A program made the position numbers and the translations under genes. A DNA stretch of 32,945 nt, taken from Anaerohalosphaeraceae bacterium. GTDB lineage: Bacteria; Planctomycetota; Phycisphaerae; Sedimentisphaerales; Anaerohalosphaeraceae. This document shows, piece by piece, positions 1-6,313 of this stretch. The stretch is from positions 49,440 through 82,384 of the forward strand of contig JBBFLK010000014.1 in assembly GCA_037479115.1 (NCBI GenBank), given 5' to 3'. Numbering within the stretch: position 1 is the first letter of the stretch; each line of letters starts with the position of its first letter. The notes beneath the pieces are model-generated. The model saw only the letters and a program-made list of their open reading frames with translations, made no database searches and was not told where the DNA came from.

Positions 1-18
1 TTCCCGCGAAGGCGGGAA
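1..18. repeat. Short inverted repeat (REP-like) at the window edge
   Basis: A 7-bp perfect inverted repeat, TTCCCGC (1-7) and GCGGGAA (12-18), encloses a GAAG loop. Elements of this look recur between genes in many environmental bacterial genomes. The window edge cuts off anything to the left, so it could also be the end of a terminator or a larger repeat. Confidence 0.4.
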
Positions 19-155
19 TCAATGCCTTTCGGCATAGTTTCGCCGGACTGCTCTCCATGTTCCAACCAACCGGTCTTTGAAGACCTAAAACGATTCTACC
101 GGAACCGACTCCATCAAACCACTCCAAATCGAACCGTCTTTTTCGCCATTTTATG

Positions 156-175
156 CCGGCTTAAGATAAAGCCGG
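156..175. promoter_or_regulatory. Stem-loop just upstream of the AraC-type regulator promoter
   Basis: CCGGCTT (156-162) and AAGCCGG (169-175) form a perfect 7-bp stem with a 6-nt loop, ending 7 bp before the -35 hexamer at 183. Its position suits a binding site for the regulator encoded downstream or for another factor. No T-tract follows on the + strand, so a terminator is less likely. The function is inferred from position only. Confidence 0.35.
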
Positions 176-182
176 AACCCCT

Positions 183-211
183 TTGACAGACCCTCGCGGC
201 AAGGGTATTGT
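183..211 (+). promoter_or_regulatory. Sigma-70 promoter for the AraC/XylR-type regulator
   Basis: A perfect -35 TTGACA (183-188) is followed by a 17-bp spacer and -10 TATTGT (206-211). Transcription should start near 218. That lies downstream of a possible TTG start at 208, so the ATG at 247 is the better start codon, with a leader of about 30 nt. Confidence 0.6.
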
Positions 212-246
212 TTTCAGAGAATAACAATCAGAAAAAAACGGGATCC

Positions 247-1422
247 ATGGCGGACGCTTTTAAGAAAGTGGTGTTCTTATACGCCCCGAGTGAAGACCGG
301 GGACTCTGGGACGGGGTCGTTGAATACGCTTCGGTTCACCGCAGATGGCTTCTGTATTCCCCGCTGCTGCTTCAGTTTGAGGCCGATGAGGAGGAAATCT
401 ATCGATGGCTCAAACAGGTGCGGCCTGACGGACTGATTGTTCCCAACTCCCGAGAAAACCTGGGCAAAATCCTCCGGCTTTCCATCCCGACGATTCTTCA
501 TCGGAATGTAAAGCCCCGACTGCCGGGCCGGCCCGCTATCGTCGGCAATGGAGAGCGCATCGGGAAAATGGCCGCCGAGCACTTCCTGAAACTCGGATTC
601 AAAAACTTCGGCTCTTATATCTGCGCCGCGCATGTGCCGATGCAGGAGCGTGCCGAAAGTTTTGCCAAATACCTTCGGGAATCCGGCTTTGACATCCGCG
701 TTCTGGTCAGACCCAGGCCCGGCAATCTCACCTCCTGGAACCGGGAGCTGCTGATTCTGGCCGACTGGCTCAAATCCCTCCGCAAGCCCGCGGCCGTATT
801 GGCCGGCGATGATACGCTGGCTGTTGATGTTTTGACCGCCTGCCGGATTGCCGACCTTCTGGTCCCGCAGCAGATTGCCGTGCTGGGAGTCAATAACAAC
901 CGGACAATCTGCGAAACGCAAATTCCCCGCATCTCCAGTGTGGCACTCGATTACAGGAAGGCCGGGTTTGAGGCCGCCGCTCTTCTGGACCGGATGATGA
1001 ATAAACAGCCCCTTCCGCGGGACCAAACGGTTTTGATTGAACCGACCGCCGTCATCCCCCGACAGTCCACCGACTTTAGCGCCATTGAAGATTATGAAAT
1101 CGCCAAAGCCATGACCTTTATCCGCCACCATTCAACGGGGCGGCTTCAGGTTTCCGACGTGGCCGCCCATGTGCACCTGTCGATAAACGCCCTGCAGAAG
1201 CGGTTTAAGAAAGCCGTGGGCTCATCGGTGGCGCGGGAAATCAGACGGGTCTGTGCAGACCGAATCGCCGACCTGCTGATTCATTCCGACTTGTCCATAG
1301 AGGAAATCGCCCTGACCGTCGGATTTTCAAACCCCAGCCACATCGCCCGATTCTTCCAAAAAGCCAGAGGAATGTCTCCCCTGGCTTTCCGCAGACAGTA
1401 CAGCCCCCGACAAGAACGCTGA
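247..1422 (+). CDS. AraC-family transcriptional regulator with a LacI/XylR-type sugar-binding domain
   Basis: A 391-aa regulator with two parts. Residues about 5-275 resemble the periplasmic-binding-protein-like effector domain seen in LacI and XylR regulators. Residues about 284-388 form an AraC-type DNA-binding domain with two helix-turn-helices, the second carrying the typical EEIALTVGFSNPSHIARFF pattern and ending in SPLAFRRQY. This architecture is that of XylR-like regulators, which sense a sugar and activate carbohydrate-use genes. No sugar-use genes lie next to it here, so the ligand and targets are unknown. The ATG at 247 was chosen because a TTGACA-17-TATTGT promoter ends at 211, which makes an upstream TTG at 208 (404 aa) unlikely. 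The family call is firm; the ligand is not assignable. Confidence 0.88.
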   Translation: MADAFKKVVFLYAPSEDRGLWDGVVEYASVHRRWLLYSPLLLQFEADEEEIYRWLKQVRPDGLIVPNSRENLGKILRLSIPTILHRNVKPRLPGRPAIVGNGERIGKMAAEHFLKLGFKNFGSYICAAHVPMQERAESFAKYLRESGFDIRVLVRPRPGNLTSWNRELLILADWLKSLRKPAAVLAGDDTLAVDVLTACRIADLLVPQQIAVLGVNNNRTICETQIPRISSVALDYRKAGFEAAALLDRMMNKQPLPRDQTVLIEPTAVIPRQSTDFSAIEDYEIAKAMTFIRHHSTGRLQVSDVAAHVHLSINALQKRFKKAVGSSVAREIRRVCADRIADLLIHSDLSIEEIALTVGFSNPSHIARFFQKARGMSPLAFRRQYSPRQER

Positions 1423-1506
1423 CTTCCCTGGAAAAAAGAACTGCACACAACCTTTTGAGGGAAAAAGAACAGAAAAAAACATCCACCCCCCATTCCAAAT
1501 CAAGTA

Positions 1507-1749
1507 TTACCAAAAATGTCTGTGCGAAAAAGCATGGCCGGAACCTGATTTGAGGTATTGTTCAAACTTTGCGGCTTTCAGGTCATTGTCAAATCGAATG
1601 ACAACAACAACTTTCCACGGTCTGAATTTGGCTGTATGCGGTGATTTCCCGGCGTTATGTTCCTCAAGACGTTTCGTCAAATCAGAGGTGAGCCCGATAT
1701 ACTTTTTGTCGGGTTCCGTCAAACTCTCGAGCAGATACACATACTTCAT
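1507..1749 (-). CDS. Small GIY-YIG domain nuclease-like protein
   Basis: An 80-aa protein that is essentially a single GIY-YIG domain. It starts with the Y-V-Y version of the first motif (residues 3-5), followed by Y17-I-G19, the K-R-L segment with the conserved Arg near residue 27, and a final helix with a Glu in the FEQYLKSGSG stretch. Stand-alone proteins of this size are common in bacteria and are annotated as GIY-YIG nuclease family (UPF0213/YhbQ-like); their substrate is poorly known. The gene starts only 22 bp after two related hairpins that begin exactly at the tmRNA 3' end, and has the same orientation as the tmRNA. This arrangement suggests a homing-type or 3'-end-associated unit, which is inference. 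Confidence 0.85.
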   Translation of the reverse strand: MKYVYLLESLTEPDKKYIGLTSDLTKRLEEHNAGKSPHTAKFRPWKVVVVIRFDNDLKAAKFEQYLKSGSGHAFSHRHFW

Positions 1750-1761
1750 TCCGATTATCCC

Positions 1762-1836
1762 AAAAAGAAAAGTCCTGCTTCGCTGAAGCTACGCAGGACA
1801 TCCTCCATAGCTCGCCTACGGCGAGCGACGGAGGAT
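1762..1836 (-). terminator. Twin hairpins with T-tract directly after tmRNA
   Basis: Read on the minus strand, hairpin A (1836-1800) has 17-nt arms with two mismatches and a 3-nt loop. Its outermost pair includes the tmRNA discriminator base at 1836. Hairpin B (1799-1772) follows immediately and pairs GTCCTG with CAGGAC around an inner CTTC/GAAG stem. A T-rich run, TTTTCTTTTT, follows at 1771-1762, so hairpin B could act as an intrinsic terminator for tmRNA. The two hairpins share a near-identical left flank (TCCTGCGTAGCT and TCCTCCGTCGCT), which suggests they are related copies. Confidence 0.7.
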
Positions 1837-2187
1837 GGAGGCGGGGGGATTCGAACCCCCGTCCCGAGACATTTCCAGTCCGGCATCTACATGTTTAGTC
1901 GTCTGTTTGGGTCTCGCTTGAGCGGACGCCAAACGACCGGCTTCCGCTCTCGCCAGTTCACTGTTGTCTCGCTGTCGGGCCGTGAACGGAGCCCTTCAGC
2001 CAGCCCGCTGAGCGGCGTTCGCGTCAGTCCCGCGGGCAGGACCAACGGAACGGACTGCGTCAGTTACGCAGCCATTGCATACTGGTAGTTGCCAGTTATC
2101 TTTCGCAGCGGATGATTAGGCAGGCCAACCGCCATCCTGCACATGCAGCCGAACCTTCTACCTGTCCGGTCGATTCCTTTCGCCCCC
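1836..2187 (-). ncRNA. ssrA: Transfer-messenger RNA (tmRNA)
   Basis: The RNA has the diagnostic tmRNA ends. The 5' end is GGGGGCGAAAGGAATCGAC. The 3' end is a T-arm (GGGGG, loop TTCGAAT, CCCCC) followed by CGCCTCC, which pairs with the 5' GGGGGCG as a 7-bp acceptor stem with one G-U pair. Discriminator A is at 1836, and CCA is not encoded, so it must be added after transcription. The length of 352 nt is normal for a one-piece tmRNA. tmRNA with SmpB rescues stalled ribosomes and adds a degradation tag. The likely tag frame lies at 2064-2093. Downstream lie twin hairpins and a GIY-YIG gene; upstream is a likely promoter at 2216-2244. Confidence 0.95.
2064..2093 (-). other. tmRNA tag reading frame
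   Basis: Within the tmRNA, a reading frame from GGC at 2093 ends with TAA at 2064 and encodes GNYQYAMAA. With the tRNA-borne alanine the tag would be AGNYQYAMAA. The five bases before GGC (TAACT) resemble the usual TAGTC-type resume context, and the two terminal alanines match known proteolysis tags. The final motif is A-M-A-A rather than the common A-L-A-A. The exact resume codon is inferred. Confidence 0.6.
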
Positions 2188-2215
2188 GATTCACTTGTCA
2201 AAGAAACTGCTATAT

Positions 2216-2244
2216 ATTATAGCAAATCCGCCCCTTGAAAACAA
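2216..2244 (-). promoter_or_regulatory. Likely promoter of the tmRNA gene
   Basis: On the minus strand, TTGTTT (2244-2239) is followed by 17 bp and a perfect TATAAT (2221-2216). Transcription would start near 2209, about 22 nt before the mature 5' end at 2187, leaving a short leader for RNase P to remove. Confidence 0.55.
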
Positions 2245-2253
2245 CATCGGTCT

Positions 2254-2979
2254 TCAGCGGCTCTGCCTTTCCGCCAGGCGCATCCACTCGTCCAGATTCC
2301 CTTTGAGTTCCTCCACGGTCATCGCCGCACAATGCCCATCCCAAAAACTCACATTCGCCCTTTGTCGGCTGTGGCGAAACGCCGCTGTCCCGTAAGTCTC
2401 AAAACCCAACCATTCCTCTCCGGTTTCTGTATATTTATCGCACCCCCACCAGTTAAACCACCAGTCCAGGGCGTCCGCCATACACAAAATCCGCCCGCTC
2501 TGACGCAGCAGCCGCTCCCGGATGGAATCCTGGAAATAATACACATGGGCATTCAGCCCATAGCTGCGGTCCATCGCATAGAGCCCTTCCTCCGGATTTT
2601 TCAGGGCAAACGAGGCGGAAGGACAGATATATTTCCGCTCATACGAAGGTTTATACTCCTGGATATTCTGCGGAAAACGACGGATTTTGTATTCCTCCGT
2701 TAAAAACGGCAGCCCGATTCGGCCGCGAAACTCATCCAGCGTAAACCACGGCCGCATAATCGGGTCCTGAACCGAAATCGGAAGCAGGTATCGTGTTTCC
2801 GTAAAATACCCATAAAAAGCAAACGTATAATTTTTCATCAGCGACTTGCAGACAATCGAACGCCCCGCTTCCCGGGCCTGACGCAGAGCCGGCAGAAGCA
2901 CACCCACCAGCAGGCTTAAAATCCCGAGCACCGCCAGCAGTTCGATGAGCGTAAACGCATTGTGCCGCCGTGTTTCCAT
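2254..2979 (-). CDS. Type II secretion-like prepilin with N-terminal methylation motif
   Basis: A 241-aa secreted pseudopilin-like protein. The N-terminus carries a prepilin peptidase signal: a short basic leader, cleavage expected after A8, then F9-T-L-I-E13 and a long hydrophobic helix to about residue 30. The C-terminus has a variant of the planctomycete/lentisphaerete H-X9-DG motif: H203 and D214-G215, with 10 rather than 9 residues between. Such proteins occur in large paralogous families in these phyla, but their individual roles are unknown. The gene stands alone on this strand behind the UbiB operon, and its 3' end overlaps the tmRNA promoter region. An AAAGGACGG ribosome site precedes the ATG. 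Its structural role at the cell surface is inferred. Confidence 0.85.
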   Translation of the reverse strand: METRRHNAFTLIELLAVLGILSLLVGVLLPALRQAREAGRSIVCKSLMKNYTFAFYGYFTETRYLLPISVQDPIMRPWFTLDEFRGRIGLPFLTEEYKIRRFPQNIQEYKPSYERKYICPSASFALKNPEEGLYAMDRSYGLNAHVYYFQDSIRERLLRQSGRILCMADALDWWFNWWGCDKYTETGEEWLGFETYGTAAFRHSRQRANVSFWDGHCAAMTVEELKGNLDEWMRLAERQSR

Positions 2980-3037
2980 TTCGACCGTCCTTTCCGGCCT
3001 ATCTTGTTTTCTACGAACCGCACAAGGTGCCGGTTTG

Positions 3038-4732
3038 TCAAAAACGCCGGCCGCGAAGAATGGAAATCAACAGCCAGATGCCGATGGCCGCCGCCGTCAG
3101 ATACCCGATGACCCCCAGGGCCTCCAGCGTCATCAGCCCCAGCACAGTCCCCTCCTGAGCCACCAGCAGACTGGAGCCGATCAGCAGCGCCGCAATAATA
3201 ATGGCAAACGACATCCGATTGGAGCTGTTGTCCAGCGTCCGCTCCAGCTGCTCCAGATGCTCATGATGAATATGAATCCGAAACTGCCCGCGGCGCACTT
3301 TGTTCAAAATGGCCGCCGCATCCTCCGGAAATCGGCCCGCCAGCTCCCCCGCCCCCTGCGCGGCCTTGCCCAGCTGACGGAGAATCCCGCTGGGTTTCAT
3401 CGATTCGAGCATAAACCGCCTGGCATACGGTTTCAGATGCTCAATAATCTGAAACTCCGGGTCCAGCCCGGTCGCAAACGATTCAATGGTCATCAGGCAT
3501 TTCAGCATCAGCGTAAAATCACGCGGCGGCTGGATATGATGCGACCGGATAATCTCAAAGCCGCGTCCGATCGCCTCTCGAAACGGAATATCCTTCAGCG
3601 GAAGGTGCGAATAGGTGTCCAGCAGTTCCTCCAAATCCCGCCGCAAATCCAGCACATCCGTCTGTTCCTCAATCATTTCAGCCCGCTCCAGCCCCTGCAG
3701 AACACGCGTCACATCGCCGCTGACAATCGACAGCACAATCGCCTGCATCAACTGACGGTCCGGACGGCTCAGCCGGCCCACCTGCCCGAAATCCAGCGGG
3801 GCCAGCACATTGCCCTTCATCACAAAGAAATTCCCCGGGTGCGGGTCCGTGTGGAAAAAACCGAAATCAAAGACCTGCTTGAGCACAAAATCCGCGCCGC
3901 GCCGGGCGATTTCCTTTGTGTCGTATCCTTCCGCCGCAAGCCGTTCCACTTGAGAGGGCTTGATGCCCTCGATAAACTCCATCGTCAGAATACCCTCGGA
4001 GCAGTATTCCTCAAAAACCTCCGGCACGTGCACGGTCGGGTCGTCAGCAAAATTCTGCCGGAAGCGCTGAAGATTTTTCCGCTCGCGGGATAAATCCACC
4101 TCCTTGAGCACCGCCTGAGCAAATTCGCGAACCATTCGCTGGGGGTCGATGGCCTGTCCGTTCCGCAGACGCCCTTTCAGCAGCGCCGCCAAATCCTCCA
4201 GAATCTCCAATTCGGTTCGAATCACCCGAACAATGCCCGGCCGGCGGATTTTCATCGCGGCTAATCGGCCGTCTTTCAGGCACACGCGATGCACCTGAGC
4301 AATGCTGGCCGCCGCAATCGGATACGGCTCAAAGGTCTCAAACAATTCCTCCGGATAGGCGCCCAGCTGCTGGCGAATTTCCTGTCGAATCGTCTCCGGT
4401 TTTTCCGGCGTCACCTGGTCCTGAAGCCGCTCCAGTTCATCCACCAGCTCCGTCGGAATCAGGTCCGGACGGGTGCTGAGCAGCTGCCCCAGCTTGATAA
4501 ACGTCGGTCCCAGTTCTTCCATCGCCAGGCGAATCCGACGGGCCGGGGAGGTCTGTGCCAGCTCTTCCCGCCGAGCCGTTGGAAATCCTTTCGACCCCAG
4601 CCCCACCCGAAATCGGCGCGCGATGATTCCGGCGGCCTCCTCAAAACCGTACTTAATCAGTACGGACATAATATGCCGATACCGCGCCAGATGAGCGGCG
4701 GTTCGCTTGACTCGGTAAAACAGACCCCGCAA
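3038..4732 (-). CDS. UbiB/AarF/ABC1-family atypical kinase
   Basis: A 564-aa member of the UbiB (ADCK/COQ8) protein kinase-like family. Hallmarks are the family-specific KxGQ motif (K80-L-G-Q83) in the N-terminal extension, the alanine-rich loop AAASIAQVH near residues 140-148, the nucleotide-site lysine K161, the HTDPHPGN segment ending at N301, and DFG with D314. Two transmembrane helices close the protein (about 505-560), as in other family members. UbiB proteins support isoprenoid quinone synthesis as membrane ATPases or lipid-handling factors. No ubi or men genes are adjacent. Translation probably starts at TTG 4732 behind an AGGGGG site, 15 bp after the phasin-like gene, so the two form an operon. 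Confidence 0.9.
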   Translation of the reverse strand: MRGLFYRVKRTAAHLARYRHIMSVLIKYGFEEAAGIIARRFRVGLGSKGFPTARREELAQTSPARRIRLAMEELGPTFIKLGQLLSTRPDLIPTELVDELERLQDQVTPEKPETIRQEIRQQLGAYPEELFETFEPYPIAAASIAQVHRVCLKDGRLAAMKIRRPGIVRVIRTELEILEDLAALLKGRLRNGQAIDPQRMVREFAQAVLKEVDLSRERKNLQRFRQNFADDPTVHVPEVFEEYCSEGILTMEFIEGIKPSQVERLAAEGYDTKEIARRGADFVLKQVFDFGFFHTDPHPGNFFVMKGNVLAPLDFGQVGRLSRPDRQLMQAIVLSIVSGDVTRVLQGLERAEMIEEQTDVLDLRRDLEELLDTYSHLPLKDIPFREAIGRGFEIIRSHHIQPPRDFTLMLKCLMTIESFATGLDPEFQIIEHLKPYARRFMLESMKPSGILRQLGKAAQGAGELAGRFPEDAAAILNKVRRGQFRIHIHHEHLEQLERTLDNSSNRMSFAIIIAALLIGSSLLVAQEGTVLGLMTLEALGVIGYLTAAAIGIWLLISILRGRRF

Positions 4733-4747
4733 ACCCGTTTCCCCCTT

Positions 4748-5035
4748 TTATTTTTTGAGGAGCTGGTCGATTTTCTCTTCCAGACGCTTGAGGTCTTCTT
4801 TTGTCGCCAAAGGCATCTGCGTCAGGACCTTATGAAGCTGTTCTGAAATGATTTTCTCCAAATCGGCTCGGCTTTTTTCCGCCAGCTCCAGAATCTCTTT
4901 CACAAAGCCGCTTTTCTCCTCGCGTTTGGCCTTGCCCTTCTGAACATACTCCTCGAAAAGGGCTTCCGCCCGTTCCTTGGTCATGCTCATCGCCCCCAGC
5001 CCTGCCAGAAACAATTTATCGAGTGTCTCAAACAT
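4748..5035 (-). CDS. Phasin-like coiled-coil protein
   Basis: A 95-aa, charge-rich, almost wholly helical protein. It starts with a short hydrophobic stretch around residues 8-16 (LFLAGLGAM), continues with a long amphipathic helix and ends in a leucine-heptad segment. This pattern matches small phasin or polyhydroxyalkanoate granule-associated proteins (PhaF/PhaI-like), which coat granules or bind membranes. A strong AAAGGAGC ribosome site precedes the ATG, and a TTGTCC-17-TATAAT promoter lies upstream. It is the first gene of an operon with the UbiB-like kinase. No PHA synthase is visible, so a membrane or lipid role with UbiB is as likely as granule binding. The fold call is moderate; the function is inferred. 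Confidence 0.72.
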   Translation of the reverse strand: MFETLDKLFLAGLGAMSMTKERAEALFEEYVQKGKAKREEKSGFVKEILELAEKSRADLEKIISEQLHKVLTQMPLATKEDLKRLEEKIDQLLKK

Positions 5036-5101
5036 TGTCCGCTCCTTTCTTTTTGGAAATGACCATTCAGAAATTCCAACAAATGAAGTCCGTTTTAAAC
5101 T

Positions 5102-5130
5102 ATTATATCGAAAAACCGGTTCGGGGACAA
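5102..5130 (-). promoter_or_regulatory. Promoter of the phasin-like/UbiB operon
   Basis: On the minus strand, TTGTCC (5130-5125) is followed by a 17-bp spacer and a perfect TATAAT (5107-5102). Transcription would start near 5095, giving a leader of about 60 nt before the ATG at 5035. Confidence 0.6.
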
Positions 5131-5283
5131 CTTCTAACCGAAAGACCGATAAGAATCTTCCGTGTTTGCCTTTTCTCCCGCACGAAAAAAGGGATTTTGC
5201 CGTAAAAGAAGCAATAAAAAGGGGTCAAAAGCCGACAATTCCTAAATGAAAGACAGACAAACTCCGGAATGCTTACAGGAGTA

Positions 5284-5312
5284 TTGATTTTCCAAGCGGC
5301 TTGATGTATAAT
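5284..5312 (+). promoter_or_regulatory. Promoter of the dockerin protein gene
   Basis: TTGATT (5284-5289), a 17-bp spacer and a perfect TATAAT (5307-5312). The predicted transcript starts near 5319. This rules out an upstream in-frame start at 5301 and supports the ATG at 5349, which directly precedes the signal peptide. Confidence 0.6.
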
Positions 5313-5348
5313 GAAAATACTGTTATTTGCAGGGCTTTGGGAAATGGT

Positions 5349-6287
5349 ATGACGCCGATTTTAAGGATAAGTTTTTTTCTCTTGCTCGGCTGTACGCTTT
5401 GGGGGGGTATCCGAAACGGCGGCTTTGAGATACCGGATCCGAATATAACCGAGTGGTGTATTCCTCCGTGGGGATGGGAACGCGCCAGGGACAATGCTTA
5501 CGGCGACTGCTATGCCTCGCTTCACCGCTACCTGATTCCGAATCCTCAATACGACCGAAGCAAGCAGGAGGTCAAATGGTCTCTGCCGGGTCCGTATGAA
5601 GGCCGTCGCTTTGTGGTGCTCTCTACCGGCGACCTCGGAGAGGAATCGGACCCCCATATCATCCATTCCACAATCCGGCAAACCGTCACGTTTCTGCCCG
5701 GACAGCGGCTCTCCGGGGCCTACTTTTTCGGCACCTGCGATTTCCTTCAATACAACGATTACGGAAAAATCTACCTCAAGCCGGTGGACCCAAACAGCGG
5801 CCTGCCGGATGAAATCGTCCTGGCCTACTGTGACGTCAAAATCGTCGGCGATTTCAAATCTACCAATACCTGGATTCCTTTCCAGTATGATTTCACGGAA
5901 CAAACCGCCGGAACTTATGAGCTGATTTGCACCGTCAAAGACGTACTGGATACCATTTACAAAAGCTATCTGGCGGTGGACGGCCTGTCCGTCTGCACGG
6001 TTCAGCCCGGCGACATCAATCAGGACTGCTCCGTAGATGCCAAAGATTTTCAAATCCTCTCCAGCGCCTGGCTGAGCTGGTGTCCGGACCCGAATGCCTT
6101 CGACCCCAACACCCTCCTGCCCAAACCCGATTATCCCATCGGCATCATTCCGCCCGGCTACATCTACGACCCCAACCTGATTGACCCCAACTGTCCCTGT
6201 CCCAAGGCCGACCTGAACAAAGACTGGTTCGTGGACAGTCTGGATTTAATGATTCTGACCGACAACTGGCTCAAGAACGGCAACTAA
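5349..6287 (+). CDS. Secreted protein with beta-sandwich-like region and type I dockerin loops
   Basis: A 312-aa exported protein. A signal peptide covers residues about 1-20 (MTPILRISFFLLLG, then CTLWGG). The mature part opens with NGGFE, a start typical of galactose-binding-like or DUF642-like beta-sandwich domains in planctomycete secreted proteins, and runs to about residue 215. Two calcium-binding dockerin (F-hand) loops follow: D222-I-N-Q-D-C-S-V-D-A-K-D and D288-L-N-K-D-W-F-V-D-S-L-D. They are separated by a Pro/Asp/Asn-rich insert, so the start-to-start spacing (66 residues) is about twice the usual. No catalytic domain is recognisable. Dockerins normally bind cohesins; in planctomycetes they occur on many surface proteins of unknown role. 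The start was chosen from the promoter at 5284-5312. Confidence 0.8.
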   Translation: MTPILRISFFLLLGCTLWGGIRNGGFEIPDPNITEWCIPPWGWERARDNAYGDCYASLHRYLIPNPQYDRSKQEVKWSLPGPYEGRRFVVLSTGDLGEESDPHIIHSTIRQTVTFLPGQRLSGAYFFGTCDFLQYNDYGKIYLKPVDPNSGLPDEIVLAYCDVKIVGDFKSTNTWIPFQYDFTEQTAGTYELICTVKDVLDTIYKSYLAVDGLSVCTVQPGDINQDCSVDAKDFQILSSAWLSWCPDPNAFDPNTLLPKPDYPIGIIPPGYIYDPNLIDPNCPCPKADLNKDWFVDSLDLMILTDNWLKNGN

Positions 6288-6313
6288 AGGGTTTCAGACC
6301 GGCGGAGGTTCGT

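Larger units (their letters stand above)
5036..5348. other. Divergent intergenic region with two promoters
   Basis: These 313 bases separate the minus-strand phasin-like/UbiB operon from the plus-strand dockerin gene. Each direction has its own sigma-70-like promoter (5102-5130 minus; 5284-5312 plus). The middle, about 5135-5280, is AT-rich, and I see no convincing gene, RNA or repeat in it. Confidence 0.6.

Noticed and set aside
3018-3035. A hairpin (ACCGCAC / GTGCCGGT) after the UbiB stop as a terminator
   Set aside because: It has a bulge, and no T-run follows on the minus strand. A TTGACA at the UbiB stop also lacks a fitting -10, so no promoter was called either.
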